Shown here: one piece after another, positions 10,728-20,491 of the stretch
Numbering within the stretch: the first letter of the stretch is position 1
Layout: every line of letters begins with the position of its first letter
NCBI RefSeq assembly: GCF_000013665.1
Contig: NC_007912.1
Location: 1,412,501-1,476,500 of the forward strand
Source of the DNA: Saccharophagus degradans 2-40
Lineage (GTDB): Bacteria; Pseudomonadota; Gammaproteobacteria; Pseudomonadales; Cellvibrionaceae
Direction of reading: 5' to 3'
Length of the DNA stretch: 64,000 nucleotides
Notes under the pieces: model-generated
The model's database searches: none
Seen by the model: only the letters and a program-made list of their open reading frames with translations
What the model was told of the DNA's origin: nothing
Made by a program: the position numbers and the translations under genes

Positions 10728-11735
10728 ATGGCAATTACGGGTAAACCTGTTAAGGAATTAGAAGGCATTACACCAGCTTCTATTAATGAAAATATTCTTA
10801 GCTCTCCAATTCCATTGGTGCTTCGCGGATATGCCGAAGACTGGCCTGCGGTTAAAGTTTCCGGCCAATCCTCGGCTGCTGCTTTATCCTATATTGAAGA
10901 GCGCTATGCACGGGTTCCTGTAACAACCTGTCTGCTGCCCGCAAAAGAAAGGGGGCGTATCTTCTACAATGAAGCGATGAATGGCTTCAATTTTTCTGCG
11001 AACTTAGAGTCGTTTCATACGTTTATCAAAATGTTGCTGAACGAAGTGGATAGCCCTAATCCTCGTGGGGTGTATATGCCCTCTACTGATGCTGATAAGT
11101 GGTTCCCTGGTGTAGTCGGTGAAAATAATGCAGGCTTAGATGGACTTGATCCGATAAAGCTTATTTGGATCGGCAATAAAACACAGGTTGCCGCGCACTA
11201 CGACTTTACGAGTAATTTAGCTTGCTGCTTGTGCGGCCGTCGAAAATTCACATTATTTCCGCCTGAGCAAATTACTAATCTATACCCTGGCCCGCTAGAG
11301 TTTGCTCCTGGAGGGCAAGAAATTAGTCTTGTTGATTTTCAACAGCCAGATTTTCGTCGATTCCCTCGTTTTAAAAATGCAATGGAATTCGCGCAAACGG
11401 TTATTTTATCTCCCGGCGATGCACTTTTTTTACCCAGTATGTGGTGGCATCACGTCGAGGGACTTGATGCGGTGAATGTCTTGTACACTCACTGGTGGAG
11501 AGAGTCACCAGCGTACTACGGTAGACCCTCTAATGCTTTATTACATACTTTGTTAGGGCTGAGTGGTCTTTCAAGTAACCAGCGAAAAGCTTGGAGGTCT
11601 ATCTTTGATTACTATGTTTTTAATGACGAAGAAAGCGAGTCTCCTGCAAGTGCTTTGGGCTTTTTTAAGGGCGCGATAAATGAAGAGCAGGCAAAACAAT
11701 TGAAGCAGCTGTTAACAGATCGTTTGAAGAAGTAG
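10728..11735 (+). CDS. JmjC/cupin-8 type Fe(II)/2-oxoglutarate oxygenase-like protein
   Basis: A 335-residue protein resembling cupin-8 (JmjC-type) hydroxylases. The metal triad is visible: H157 and D159 in AAHYDFTSN and a distal His at 241/242 in PSMWWHHV; the strand CCLCGRRKFTLFPP (from 166) fits the family. Such enzymes hydroxylate side chains or small molecules with 2-oxoglutarate and O2. Proteins of this kind recur with SapC and tryptophan-halogenase homologues behind TonB receptors, where the substrate is not known. It is packed between the SapC gene (24 bases) and the first halogenase (11 bases), so these are very likely one operon. Enzyme class is well supported by the triad; substrate is unknown. 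Confidence 0.8.
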   Translation: MAITGKPVKELEGITPASINENILSSPIPLVLRGYAEDWPAVKVSGQSSAAALSYIEERYARVPVTTCLLPAKERGRIFYNEAMNGFNFSANLESFHTFIKMLLNEVDSPNPRGVYMPSTDADKWFPGVVGENNAGLDGLDPIKLIWIGNKTQVAAHYDFTSNLACCLCGRRKFTLFPPEQITNLYPGPLEFAPGGQEISLVDFQQPDFRRFPRFKNAMEFAQTVILSPGDALFLPSMWWHHVEGLDAVNVLYTHWWRESPAYYGRPSNALLHTLLGLSGLSSNQRKAWRSIFDYYVFNDEESESPASALGFFKGAINEEQAKQLKQLLTDRLKK

Positions 11736-11746
11736 GGGACGAAATT

Positions 11747-13969
11747 ATGCATGGAGTAAAAAAAATAGTAATTGCAGGTGGCGGAACTGCGGGATGGATG
11801 TGCGCGGCTGCTCTTTCAAAGCTACTTGGTAAAAATCTAGATATTACCCTTGTTGAGTCTGACGAGATTGGTACGGTTGGCGTTGGTGAAGCGACTATTC
11901 CGACATTACATATATTTCATGAGCTGCTTGGTATTAATGAGCGCGAATTTATGAGCGCCACCAATGCAACGATAAAATTGGGTATATCCTTCGAAAATTG
12001 GAAAGACTTAAAAGAAGATTACCTGCATTCATTCGGCTTTTTAGGTACAGATTGTTGGGCAGCTCAGTTTCATCATTTTTGGCTCAAAGCGAATCAGCTT
12101 GGCATGGCACAACCTATAGGGGATTATTGTGTGGAACACCTCGCGACTCGTGTAGGTAGGTTTGGCGTACACCCTAATCAAGAGCGAAATCATGCGTATC
12201 ATTTGGATGCTAGTTTATATGCTAAGTTTTTAAAAGGGATAGCAGATAAATTTGGGGTCAAGCGGAGAGAGGGGAAGATTGTTGATGTCAAAGTTGGAGC
12301 TAAAGATGGAAATATTCAATCCCTTAGCTTGGATTCTGGAGAAGTAATTGAAGGCGATTTATTTATAGATTGCACTGGCTTTCGAGGATTATTAATTGAG
12401 GATGCCTTACACACGGGCTACGACGATTGGTCTCATTGGTTGCCTTGTGATAGAGCGATAGCTGTTCAAACGACGGCAAAAAAAAGCCCAGCCTTGTATA
12501 CGCGCTCGATAGCTCATGATGCTGGATGGCAGTGGCAAATTCCTTTGCAATCAAGGATGGGTAATGGAATGGTCTTCTGTAGTAAGTATTGGACAGATGA
12601 GCAAGCGTTAGCGGTTCTGAAAGAAAATTTAACCGGCGAGTGTTTAAATGAACCGAGGGTTATACCGTTCCGCACCGGAACGCGTAGGTTGCATTGGAAT
12701 AAAAATTGTGTGGCGTTAGGATTGGCATCTGGATTTATAGAGCCATTGGAGTCGACAAGTATTCACTTGATCCAAAGGAGCATAGTTAAGCTTATGCTTT
12801 TGTTTCCTAAGGATGAGATTAAGCAAGCTGATAGGGATGAATTTAACCGACAAACGCGGGAAGAGCTGGAGCACATACGTGACTTTATAGTCTTGCACTA
12901 TCGTGTTACAGACCGTACGGATACACCCTTTTGGCGCCATTGTAAGCAAATGGCAATACCTGATACCTTGCAACATCGGTTATCTTTGTTCGATGAAACT
13001 GGTCGGTTGTATAAGTACGATAAAGATTTATTTGGTGAGGCTTCGTGGGTGCAAGTAATGCTCGGCCAGGGGGTTTCCCCAAAATCCTATCACCCAATTG
13101 TTGATCTTATGGGAAGAGATGAGTTAAACCGATTTATGTCTTCTAACCTGACTAGTGTTCAACAAAGTGTTGACGCTTTTCCTCTGTACTCGGACTTCTT
13201 AAAAAAGTATTGCCCATACAAAGATGAAGGTTTAGATTTAAGAAAAAAAAACACTATAGAAAGTGTTAAGTTTTCATTTAATAAAGAAAGCTTGCCTGTA
13301 ATAACTCCGATGGGCTTAAATTCTACACCTATTGTTTTATTAGATAGCGTGACTAATGACGGTGGTGCAGCATTAAGACAAATTGCTAAAACCTTAGATT
13401 TCGAGTTCGATACTAATACGATGTATCCTGGTGTGCGGGCGCAGTTGCCACGAGAATATGTATTAGGCGTTTTGGATAAAATGGATGGGGCTATAAGGCA
13501 AACTTATAAAATACCACCAACTCTAAAAACTAATGTAGTACAGGCTAGCTTCTCATTATTGACGCAAGAAGAAAAATCTCTCACGCCGTTTCAAAAAGTT
13601 CCTCATTTTGACAGCACTAACCCATATTTTTTCGCTATTTTACACTACCTTTCCACGGGTGATCATGGCGGTACTGGTTTTTTTCGGCATGAGCCCACAA
13701 ACTTGGAAAGTATTGATGTCGAGACTAAAGCACTTTATATGAATGCCATAAATCAGTCTGCTAAATCTACTGGCTTTGGTTCGGAGGGGTATATAAAAGC
13801 TGCAAACGATGAGTTCGATTTATATCATCAGGTGGATTATCGCACAGATAGACTGGTTAGTTACCCAGGTAGTCTTCTACATTCAACAGTCGTTAAACCG
13901 GAATTGGATATTGGTTGGGATGTCGATACAGGAAGGTTAACGGCCAATATATTTATTGTGTATGAGTAG
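11747..13969 (+). CDS. Flavin-dependent halogenase fused to a DUF6445-like putative 2OG oxygenase domain
   Basis: A 740-residue protein, about 230 longer than a normal tryptophan-halogenase homologue. Residues 1 to about 491 are the halogenase: FAD loop GGGTAGW (11-17), GEATIP (48-52), the likely catalytic Lys77 in ATIKLG, the signature GWQWQIP (260-266) and EPLESTS with a conserved Glu335. Residues about 510-740 form a second domain with H620xD622 in PHFDSTNPYF, GGTGFFRH (641-648), H712 in SLLHS and Arg730, the order expected of an Fe(II)/2OG fold; it looks like DUF6445, which I know mainly as a separate neighbour of halogenases. The frame runs unbroken through the join. Substrate unknown; free tryptophan is not implied. 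Confidence 0.8.
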   Translation: MHGVKKIVIAGGGTAGWMCAAALSKLLGKNLDITLVESDEIGTVGVGEATIPTLHIFHELLGINEREFMSATNATIKLGISFENWKDLKEDYLHSFGFLGTDCWAAQFHHFWLKANQLGMAQPIGDYCVEHLATRVGRFGVHPNQERNHAYHLDASLYAKFLKGIADKFGVKRREGKIVDVKVGAKDGNIQSLSLDSGEVIEGDLFIDCTGFRGLLIEDALHTGYDDWSHWLPCDRAIAVQTTAKKSPALYTRSIAHDAGWQWQIPLQSRMGNGMVFCSKYWTDEQALAVLKENLTGECLNEPRVIPFRTGTRRLHWNKNCVALGLASGFIEPLESTSIHLIQRSIVKLMLLFPKDEIKQADRDEFNRQTREELEHIRDFIVLHYRVTDRTDTPFWRHCKQMAIPDTLQHRLSLFDETGRLYKYDKDLFGEASWVQVMLGQGVSPKSYHPIVDLMGRDELNRFMSSNLTSVQQSVDAFPLYSDFLKKYCPYKDEGLDLRKKNTIESVKFSFNKESLPVITPMGLNSTPIVLLDSVTNDGGAALRQIAKTLDFEFDTNTMYPGVRAQLPREYVLGVLDKMDGAIRQTYKIPPTLKTNVVQASFSLLTQEEKSLTPFQKVPHFDSTNPYFFAILHYLSTGDHGGTGFFRHEPTNLESIDVETKALYMNAINQSAKSTGFGSEGYIKAANDEFDLYHQVDYRTDRLVSYPGSLLHSTVVKPELDIGWDVDTGRLTANIFIVYE

Positions 13970-14032
13970 GTTTCTGCGCTTATTCTCGACCTAATAATTG
14001 TTGGTTCTTATTTGTGAGCACTAGGTGAAATG

Positions 14033-15586
14033 ATGATCAAAAAAATAGTGGTGTTAGGTGGAGGCTCTGCTGGCTGGCTTACTGCCGCGATATTGGCCGC
14101 AGAATTTCAAGGGAATGAAGATTCAATGGTATCGATCTCTGTCATTGAGTCACCGGATGTGAAAACAATAGGAGTTGGTGAGGGTACTTGGCCCACAATG
14201 AAAGCCACTCTCCAAAGAATTGGTATATCTGAAACAGAGTTTATTAATAGCTGTAGCGCGTCTTTTAAGCAAGGTTCGAAGTTTGTTGGTTGGAAGACTG
14301 GTGTACCTGAAGACTCGTATCATCATCCTTTCACTTTGCCTGTAGGAATGGGGAAAGTGAATTTATATGCCGTTTGGCAAGACGAGACGGTTGCTCGACG
14401 GTCCTTTTCGTCAACTTTCTCTGCGCAACCCGTTGTAGCTGATCGTGGGCTAGGGCCAAAGCTTCACACTATGCCTGAATACGCTGGAGTATTTAATTAC
14501 GGTTATCACTTGGATGCAGGAAAATTTTCCGAGCTACTTAAAAATCACTGCGTAAAAAAATTGAATGTTCGACATGTTTCTGATCATGTTGTTGAAGTGA
14601 ATTGTGCTGAAGATGGATATATAGAATCGCTAGGTACTAGAGCATCAGGGGATGTTCAAGGTGATTTCTTTATTGATTGTAGTGGTACTTCAGGTTTACT
14701 TATTGGTAACTATTACGAAATAAAGTTAATCGATAAGAAAAAAAATTCGTTTAACGACTCGGCTATTACAGCTCATGTCCCATATTTTGATGAGTGTAAT
14801 GATATTGGCTCGACGACAGTCGCTACGGCTCAATCTGCAGGGTGGGTCTGGGATATCGCACTATCTTCGAGGCGAGGGTGCGGATATGTTTATTCAAGTT
14901 CGCATATCACCGACGATGAAGCTGAGAACGAGTTTCGGGCTTATTTAGCAAGTTCCATTGGTGATAAAAATGCATCTCAGTTGGCTACAGGAAGAATTAA
15001 TTTTTGTGCGGGATACAGAGAAAAGTTTTTTCATAAAAACTGTGTGGCAATAGGGATGTCAGCTGGGTTTATCGAACCATTAGAGGCATCGGCATTAGCG
15101 CTTGTCGAATTATCCGCAAATATGATCAGAGATGAGATGCCGTTCTGTAAAAAAAGCCTGCAAGAAGTAGAAAAGCGGTTTAACCGTGTGTTTGCTTACC
15201 GGTGGGAACGAATTATCGATTTTCTTAAATTGCACTATGTGTTTTCGGAGCGCAAAGGTTCTGACTATTGGGCAGATGCTGCAAGCGCAGATTCAATTCC
15301 TGATAGTTTAAAGTATCTGTTATCTGTTTGGCAGTTTCGTCCTCCTAACGTTTATGACTTTATGCAAGGAGAAGAGTTGTTTCCTGTGGCCAGTTATCAA
15401 TATATTTTGTATGGGATGGGGTTTGAGATGGCCCCAAACGCCGTCGCTAGAGAGTCTGATAACGTCGCGTTAGGAAGACGGTTACTTAAAGAGCAGGAGG
15501 GGGCTTTAGATAAGTATTTAACCAATTTACCAACAAATCGCCAGCTGCTCGATAATATCTTAAAGTTCGGTATGCAAAAGCTTTGA
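14033..15586 (+). CDS. Flavin-dependent halogenase (tryptophan-halogenase family), second copy
   Basis: A protein of 517 residues, close to the family length. It shows the FAD loop GGGSAGW near the N-terminus, GEGTWPT, a likely catalytic Lys in ASFKQGSKF (about residue 79), and GWVWDIALSSRRGCGY, in which the usual IP is replaced by IA. EPLEASA replaces EPLESTS of the first copy. It is clearly a paralogue, not a duplicate, and may act on a different site or substrate. The start is taken at the second ATG of ATGATG because AGGTG is then five bases away; ATG 14030 is possible. It follows the fusion gene after about 60 bases and probably ends the operon. Confidence 0.85.
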   Translation: MIKKIVVLGGGSAGWLTAAILAAEFQGNEDSMVSISVIESPDVKTIGVGEGTWPTMKATLQRIGISETEFINSCSASFKQGSKFVGWKTGVPEDSYHHPFTLPVGMGKVNLYAVWQDETVARRSFSSTFSAQPVVADRGLGPKLHTMPEYAGVFNYGYHLDAGKFSELLKNHCVKKLNVRHVSDHVVEVNCAEDGYIESLGTRASGDVQGDFFIDCSGTSGLLIGNYYEIKLIDKKKNSFNDSAITAHVPYFDECNDIGSTTVATAQSAGWVWDIALSSRRGCGYVYSSSHITDDEAENEFRAYLASSIGDKNASQLATGRINFCAGYREKFFHKNCVAIGMSAGFIEPLEASALALVELSANMIRDEMPFCKKSLQEVEKRFNRVFAYRWERIIDFLKLHYVFSERKGSDYWADAASADSIPDSLKYLLSVWQFRPPNVYDFMQGEELFPVASYQYILYGMGFEMAPNAVARESDNVALGRRLLKEQEGALDKYLTNLPTNRQLLDNILKFGMQKL

Positions 15587-15699
15587 AGTTAGTAAGGGAT
15601 TGGCACGGAGAGCTGTTTAAGGCTGCTATCTCTAGAGCAAAGTTATGCGTTAGAATAGCCGCCGCACCTCAATTCTTTTAGTTACGCGCTTGGTTCTCT

Positions 15700-18600
15700 A
15701 TGTCCTCTCAATTCGTCCACCTCCGTGTCCGCACAGAATTCTCCCTTGTCGATAGTATTATCCGGGTAAAGCCGCTTGTGGCGCGGGCTGCGCAGGCGCA
15801 GATGCCTGCAATTGCGGTGACGGATTTCCACAATTTCTTTGGCTTGGTTAAGTTCTACAAAGCGGCTCAAGGGGCGGGGGTTAAGCCTATTTGCGGTTGT
15901 GATTTTCGCATGGAGCCGTTGGACGAAGAGAGCAACCCAGCTATTTTTACGCTACTTGCGATGAACCCCGAGGGTTATCGCAATATTACCGAGCTTATTT
16001 CACTCAGTTACCAAAAGGGCCAGAAACACGGTGAGCCCTATATTAAGTTTGAGTGGTTGGAGAAGTTTTCGGCGGGTGTTATTGCGTTGTCTGGTGGGCG
16101 TGTTGGCGAGGTTGGTCAGGCGCTTGTGGGTAATCGGCAGGTGGATGCAGAGGCAGCGCTGCAGCGTTGGATAGATGTATACCCCAATCGCTTTTATATT
16201 GAATTACAGCGCACGGGGCGCGAAAACGAAGAGCGTTATTTGCACAAAGCTATGGCGTTGGCCGAAAAGTATCAATTGCCGGTAGTAGCAACTAACGATG
16301 TGCGATTTTTAGATCAAGATTTATTCGATGTGCACGAAGCGCGCGTATGTATTGGTGAAGGGCGCGCATTGGATGACCCTCGTCGAGAGCGCAAATACAC
16401 TGATCAACAATACTTAAAAACTGCAGAAGAAATGCAGGAGTTGTTTAGTGATATTCCCGAAGCCATTGAAAACACCGTAGAAATTGCCAAGCGCTGCTCA
16501 ATTGAAATTCAATTGGGCACGTACTTCCTGCCTGAATACCCCATTCCTGAAGGGATGACCGAGAACTCCTTTTTCGAAAAGATATCTTACGAAGGTTTGG
16601 AGCGGCGTTTAAAAACTATTCTAAAAGAAGACGATCCGGATTACGCGACGAAAAAACAGCCGTATTTAAACCGCTTGAAATTTGAGCTAGATATTATTAT
16701 TCAGATGGGGTTCCCCGGGTACTTCCTCATCGTGATGGACTTTATCCAATGGGCCAAGGATCACAATATTCCTGTAGGGCCCGGTCGTGGTTCGGGTGCG
16801 GGTTCACTTGTGGCCTATGTGTTGGATATTACCGACTTAGACCCGCTGCAATATGATTTGCTATTCGAGCGATTCCTCAACCCAGAGCGGGTATCCATGC
16901 CGGATTTCGACGTGGATTTCTGTATGGAGAAACGCGACCAAGTAATCAGCTATGTGGCGGATAACTACGGGCGCGATGCGGTATCGCAAATTATTACCTT
17001 CGGTACCATGGCGGCGAAGGCTGTGGTGCGCGACGTTGCTCGTGTTCAAGGTAAATCCTACGGCTTGGCGGACAAGCTTTCTAAGATGATTCCGCCAGAC
17101 CCAGGTATGACCCTTACCAAAGCCTTCGAGCAAGAGGAGCCGTTGCGAGAATTTTTGGCAATGGACGGTGATGGCCAAGAAATTTGGGATATGGCCCTTA
17201 AGCTAGAAGGTATAACCCGCAACGTAGGTAAGCACGCCGGTGGTGTTGTTATTGCGCCTACGCGTCTTGTGGATTTTGCGCCGCTGTATTGTGATGAGAG
17301 TGGATCGGGCCTTGTTACCCAGTTTGATAAAAACGACGTGGAGGAGGCGGGCCTCGTTAAGTTTGACTTTCTGGGTTTGCGTACACTTACTATCATCGAT
17401 TGGGCAGTAAAAATGATCGATGCCCAGCGCACCAAGCTGGGTGACCCACCGTTAGATATTTCCGCAATTCCGCTGGATGACGCTAAAACATTTGCCCTGC
17501 TGAAGCGCGCAGAAACCACCGCGGTGTTCCAGCTGGAATCGCGCGGCATGAAAGACCTTATTACGCGTTTAAAACCCGATACACTCGAAGAAATGATCGC
17601 ATTGGTTGCGCTTTTCCGGCCTGGGCCGCTGCAGTCGGGCATGGTTGATGACTTTATTAACCGTAAACATGGGCGGGCGCAGGTAGCCTACCCAGATGCG
17701 AAATATCAGCATGAATGCCTACAGCCTATTCTAGAGCCCACCTATGGGGTAATTGTTTACCAAGAACAGGTAATGCAAATTGCGCAGGAGCTGGCAGGTT
17801 ATTCGCTCGGTGGCGCAGATTTGCTTCGCCGTGCAATGGGTAAGAAAAAACCCGAAGAAATGGCGAAGCAGCGCTCTACATTCCAAGACGGCGCAGCGTC
17901 TAAAGGTATCGACCCAGAACTTGCCATCAAAATTTTCGACTTGGTGGAAAAGTTCGCAGGTTACGGTTTTAACAAATCTCACTCCGCAGCTTATGCGTTA
18001 GTTTCTTACCAAACCGCTTGGTTGAAGGCGCATTTTCCTGCGCACTTTATGGCTGCCACCATGTCTTCGGATATGGATAAAACTGATAAGGTTGTAACCT
18101 TTATCGAAGAATGCCGCAATATGAAACTCAACCTATTGCCGCCGGATGTAAACCGCGGCGAGTTTCAATTTACGGTGGATGACGACAATAACGTCATATA
18201 CGGTTTGGGTGCCATTAAAGGCTTAGGAGAAGGGCCCGTTGAGGCCATTATTGCGGCCCGTAAAGATGGTGGCGACTTTAAAGATTTGTTCGATTTTTGT
18301 GCGCGAGTGGATAGCAAGAAAATCAACAAACGCGCCCTAGAAGCGCTAGTGCGCAGTGGTGCGTTGGATAACCTCGGGCCTGGCATAGACGTTGATTACG
18401 ACCGCGCCGTAATGGCGGCGGCAGTACCCGAAGCAGTGAAAGCCGCTGAGCAGAGTGCAGCCAATGCCAACGCGGGTATGAGCGACCTATTTGGTGAGGT
18501 TGTACCTGTAGCCAGTGAGCGTGGTGATGCTTATTCCGAGTTTACTCATGTGCGCCGCTGGAGTTTAAAAGAGCGTTTAAATGGTGAGCGCGATACCTTG

Positions 18601-19221
18601 GGCTTGTACCTCACGGGTCACCCCATTGATGAATACGACGAAGAGCTTAAGCACCTTGTTTCTAATCGCATAGTGAATTTAAAGCCAGATAGAGCCAAGC
18701 AAAAGGTTGCAGGTTTGGTAGTGGCGTTTCGGGTAATGAAAACCAAGCGCGGCGATAAAATGGCCTTTGTTACTTTGGATGATCGCACCGGACGCCTAGA
18801 AACAGCGGTATTTGCCGATACCTATAACGAATATAAAGACAAGTTAATTAAAGACGCGCTGCTAGTGATTGAGGGCCAAGTAAGTAACGATGATTACAGT
18901 GGCGGCCTTAAAATGCGCGCCGATTCCGTAATTGATATGAGCGAAGCGCGCGAGCAGAATGTAGCCGGTATTAAAGTGCATTGGCACATAGAAAAACTAC
19001 CTAAAAATTACTCTAACCAGTTTAGAGATACGCTGCAACAATATAGCGATGGCGGTTGCCCTGTAACTATTATTTACCATAAGTCTGCAAGCTCGGTCGA
19101 GCTTAAGTTGGGGGACGATTGGCGGGTTCGCCCGAGCGAAGAACTATTAGTGAATCTGCGTGGTCAGTACGGTAACGATGCCGTGGAATTGCTGTATAAA
19201 ACCAGTAGTCCTTCCTACTAA
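15700..19221 (+). CDS. dnaE: DNA polymerase III subunit alpha
   Basis: Replicative polymerase catalytic subunit, 1173 residues against 1160 in E. coli. The N-terminal PHP domain begins FVHLRVRTEFSLVDS. The polymerase core includes GPGRGSGAGSLVAY and the metal-binding PDFDVDF with Asp402 and Asp404, matching D401 and D403 of E. coli. GKHAGGVVIAP and a fingers segment GYGFNKSHSAAYALVSYQTA follow. A C-terminal OB-fold (VAGLVVAFRVMKTKRGDKMAF) and tail complete the protein. It is followed by accA, an order common in gammaproteobacteria. Codon use is richer in G/C than in the halogenase cluster before it. Confidence 0.98.
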   Translation: MSSQFVHLRVRTEFSLVDSIIRVKPLVARAAQAQMPAIAVTDFHNFFGLVKFYKAAQGAGVKPICGCDFRMEPLDEESNPAIFTLLAMNPEGYRNITELISLSYQKGQKHGEPYIKFEWLEKFSAGVIALSGGRVGEVGQALVGNRQVDAEAALQRWIDVYPNRFYIELQRTGRENEERYLHKAMALAEKYQLPVVATNDVRFLDQDLFDVHEARVCIGEGRALDDPRRERKYTDQQYLKTAEEMQELFSDIPEAIENTVEIAKRCSIEIQLGTYFLPEYPIPEGMTENSFFEKISYEGLERRLKTILKEDDPDYATKKQPYLNRLKFELDIIIQMGFPGYFLIVMDFIQWAKDHNIPVGPGRGSGAGSLVAYVLDITDLDPLQYDLLFERFLNPERVSMPDFDVDFCMEKRDQVISYVADNYGRDAVSQIITFGTMAAKAVVRDVARVQGKSYGLADKLSKMIPPDPGMTLTKAFEQEEPLREFLAMDGDGQEIWDMALKLEGITRNVGKHAGGVVIAPTRLVDFAPLYCDESGSGLVTQFDKNDVEEAGLVKFDFLGLRTLTIIDWAVKMIDAQRTKLGDPPLDISAIPLDDAKTFALLKRAETTAVFQLESRGMKDLITRLKPDTLEEMIALVALFRPGPLQSGMVDDFINRKHGRAQVAYPDAKYQHECLQPILEPTYGVIVYQEQVMQIAQELAGYSLGGADLLRRAMGKKKPEEMAKQRSTFQDGAASKGIDPELAIKIFDLVEKFAGYGFNKSHSAAYALVSYQTAWLKAHFPAHFMAATMSSDMDKTDKVVTFIEECRNMKLNLLPPDVNRGEFQFTVDDDNNVIYGLGAIKGLGEGPVEAIIAARKDGGDFKDLFDFCARVDSKKINKRALEALVRSGALDNLGPGIDVDYDRAVMAAAVPEAVKAAEQSAANANAGMSDLFGEVVPVASERGDAYSEFTHVRRWSLKERLNGERDTLGLYLTGHPIDEYDEELKHLVSNRIVNLKPDRAKQKVAGLVVAFRVMKTKRGDKMAFVTLDDRTGRLETAVFADTYNEYKDKLIKDALLVIEGQVSNDDYSGGLKMRADSVIDMSEAREQNVAGIKVHWHIEKLPKNYSNQFRDTLQQYSDGGCPVTIIYHKSASSVELKLGDDWRVRPSEELLVNLRGQYGNDAVELLYKTSSPSY

Positions 19222-19387
19222 AACGGTGTTATTTAACATTAATTTAGCTGGGCAATAGGCGCAAAAAAACATACTTACCTTTTAGCCTTGGTGTGGTGGT
19301 GGTAAACTTGCGCACTATTTTTCGAAAGTTGGTCAAAATACACTCATTCTCCGCCTAATTACGGAGTGTGGAACAAGGTTTAAAAAC

Positions 19388-20344
19388 ATGAATCTTAATT
19401 ATCTCGATTTCGAACAGCCTATTGCCGATCTAGAAGGCAAAATCGAAGAGCTACAGTTGGTCGGCTCGGGAAATGCGCTTAATCTTTCCGATGAGTTGGA
19501 GCGTTTACGCCAAAAAAGCGCTAAACAAACTGAGAGCATCTACTCTAATTTGACCCCGTGGCAAATTGTTCAGGTAGCACGTCACCCCCAGCGGCCGTAC
19601 AGCTCCGATTACATATCCCGTATGTTTGAAGATTGGGATGAGCTGCACGGCGATCGCCACTTTGGTGACGACAAAGCCATTATTGGTGGCGTAGGCCGTA
19701 TAGATGGTAAGCCAGTAATGGTTATTGGCGAAGAAAAGGGCCGCAGTGTTAAAGATAAGGTTTACCGTAACTTCGGTATGCCAAAACCTGAAGGTTACCG
19801 TAAAGCCTTGCGCTTAATGGAAATGGCCGAGCGCTTTAAAATGCCTGTGCTTACTCTTATAGACACCCCTGGGGCCTACCCTGGTATCGACTCAGAAGAG
19901 CGTGGCATTAGTGAGTCTATTGCACAAAACTTGGCGGTAATGTCTCGTTTGCGCACGCCAATTATTTGTACTGTAATTGGTGAAGGTTCTTCCGGTGGCG
20001 CCTTGGCTATTGGCGTTGGCGATCAGCTAAACATGCTACAATATTCCACCTACTTCGTTATCTCGCCAGAAGGTTGTGCCAATATTATTTGGAAAACCGT
20101 CGAAAAAGCGCCCTTGGCGGCAGAAGCTATGGGGGTAACCTCGAGTGTGCTGGCTGACTTAGGTATAGTAGACGAAACAATCCCTGAGCCTTTGGGCGGT
20201 GCGCACCGCGATATAGACGCCATGGCGCTTAAGCTTAAAGAGCGATTAGTTAGTCAGTTAGATCGCTTGCAAGCGGTGCCTATTGAAGAGCTACTTGATA
20301 CTCGCTACCAGCGCTTAATGAGCTACGGTAACAGCGCAGTTTAA
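19388..20344 (+). CDS. accA: Acetyl-CoA carboxylase carboxyltransferase subunit alpha
   Basis: A 318-residue protein (E. coli 319). It forms the alpha half of the carboxyltransferase that moves the carboxyl group from biotin to acetyl-CoA, the first committed step of fatty acid synthesis. Family marks: the N-terminal [34 protein letters not shown], the oxyanion loop [15 protein letters not shown] and the segment [11 protein letters not shown]. It lies 166 bases after dnaE and is closed by a strong terminator. Confidence 0.98.
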   Translation: MNLNYLDFEQPIADLEGKIEELQLVGSGNALNLSDELERLRQKSAKQTESIYSNLTPWQIVQVARHPQRPYSSDYISRMFEDWDELHGDRHFGDDKAIIGGVGRIDGKPVMVIGEEKGRSVKDKVYRNFGMPKPEGYRKALRLMEMAERFKMPVLTLIDTPGAYPGIDSEERGISESIAQNLAVMSRLRTPIICTVIGEGSSGGALAIGVGDQLNMLQYSTYFVISPEGCANIIWKTVEKAPLAAEAMGVTSSVLADLGIVDETIPEPLGGAHRDIDAMALKLKERLVSQLDRLQAVPIEELLDTRYQRLMSYGNSAV

Positions 20345-20360
20345 TCCCCCCGTATTAGTA

Positions 20361-20396
20361 GGCACTGCCGCGTGGCAGTGCCGCTTTCCTTTTTTC
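20361..20396 (+). terminator. Terminator after accA
   Basis: GGCACTGCC and GGCAGTGCC pair perfectly around GCGT and are followed by a T-rich tail (CTTTCCTTTTTTC). Confidence 0.88.
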
Positions 20397-20491
20397 TTAT
20401 TAAATTCGCCTATCTTTGCTGGTCTGCCTGCTATCGTCTCAATTTTTACTATACTCGTTGATATTTGATTCAATATTAAGCGGTGTTCACA

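Noticed and set aside
17058-17642. 194-codon frame on the minus strand
   Set aside because: Shadow of dnaE; the sense strand encodes a full conserved polymerase.
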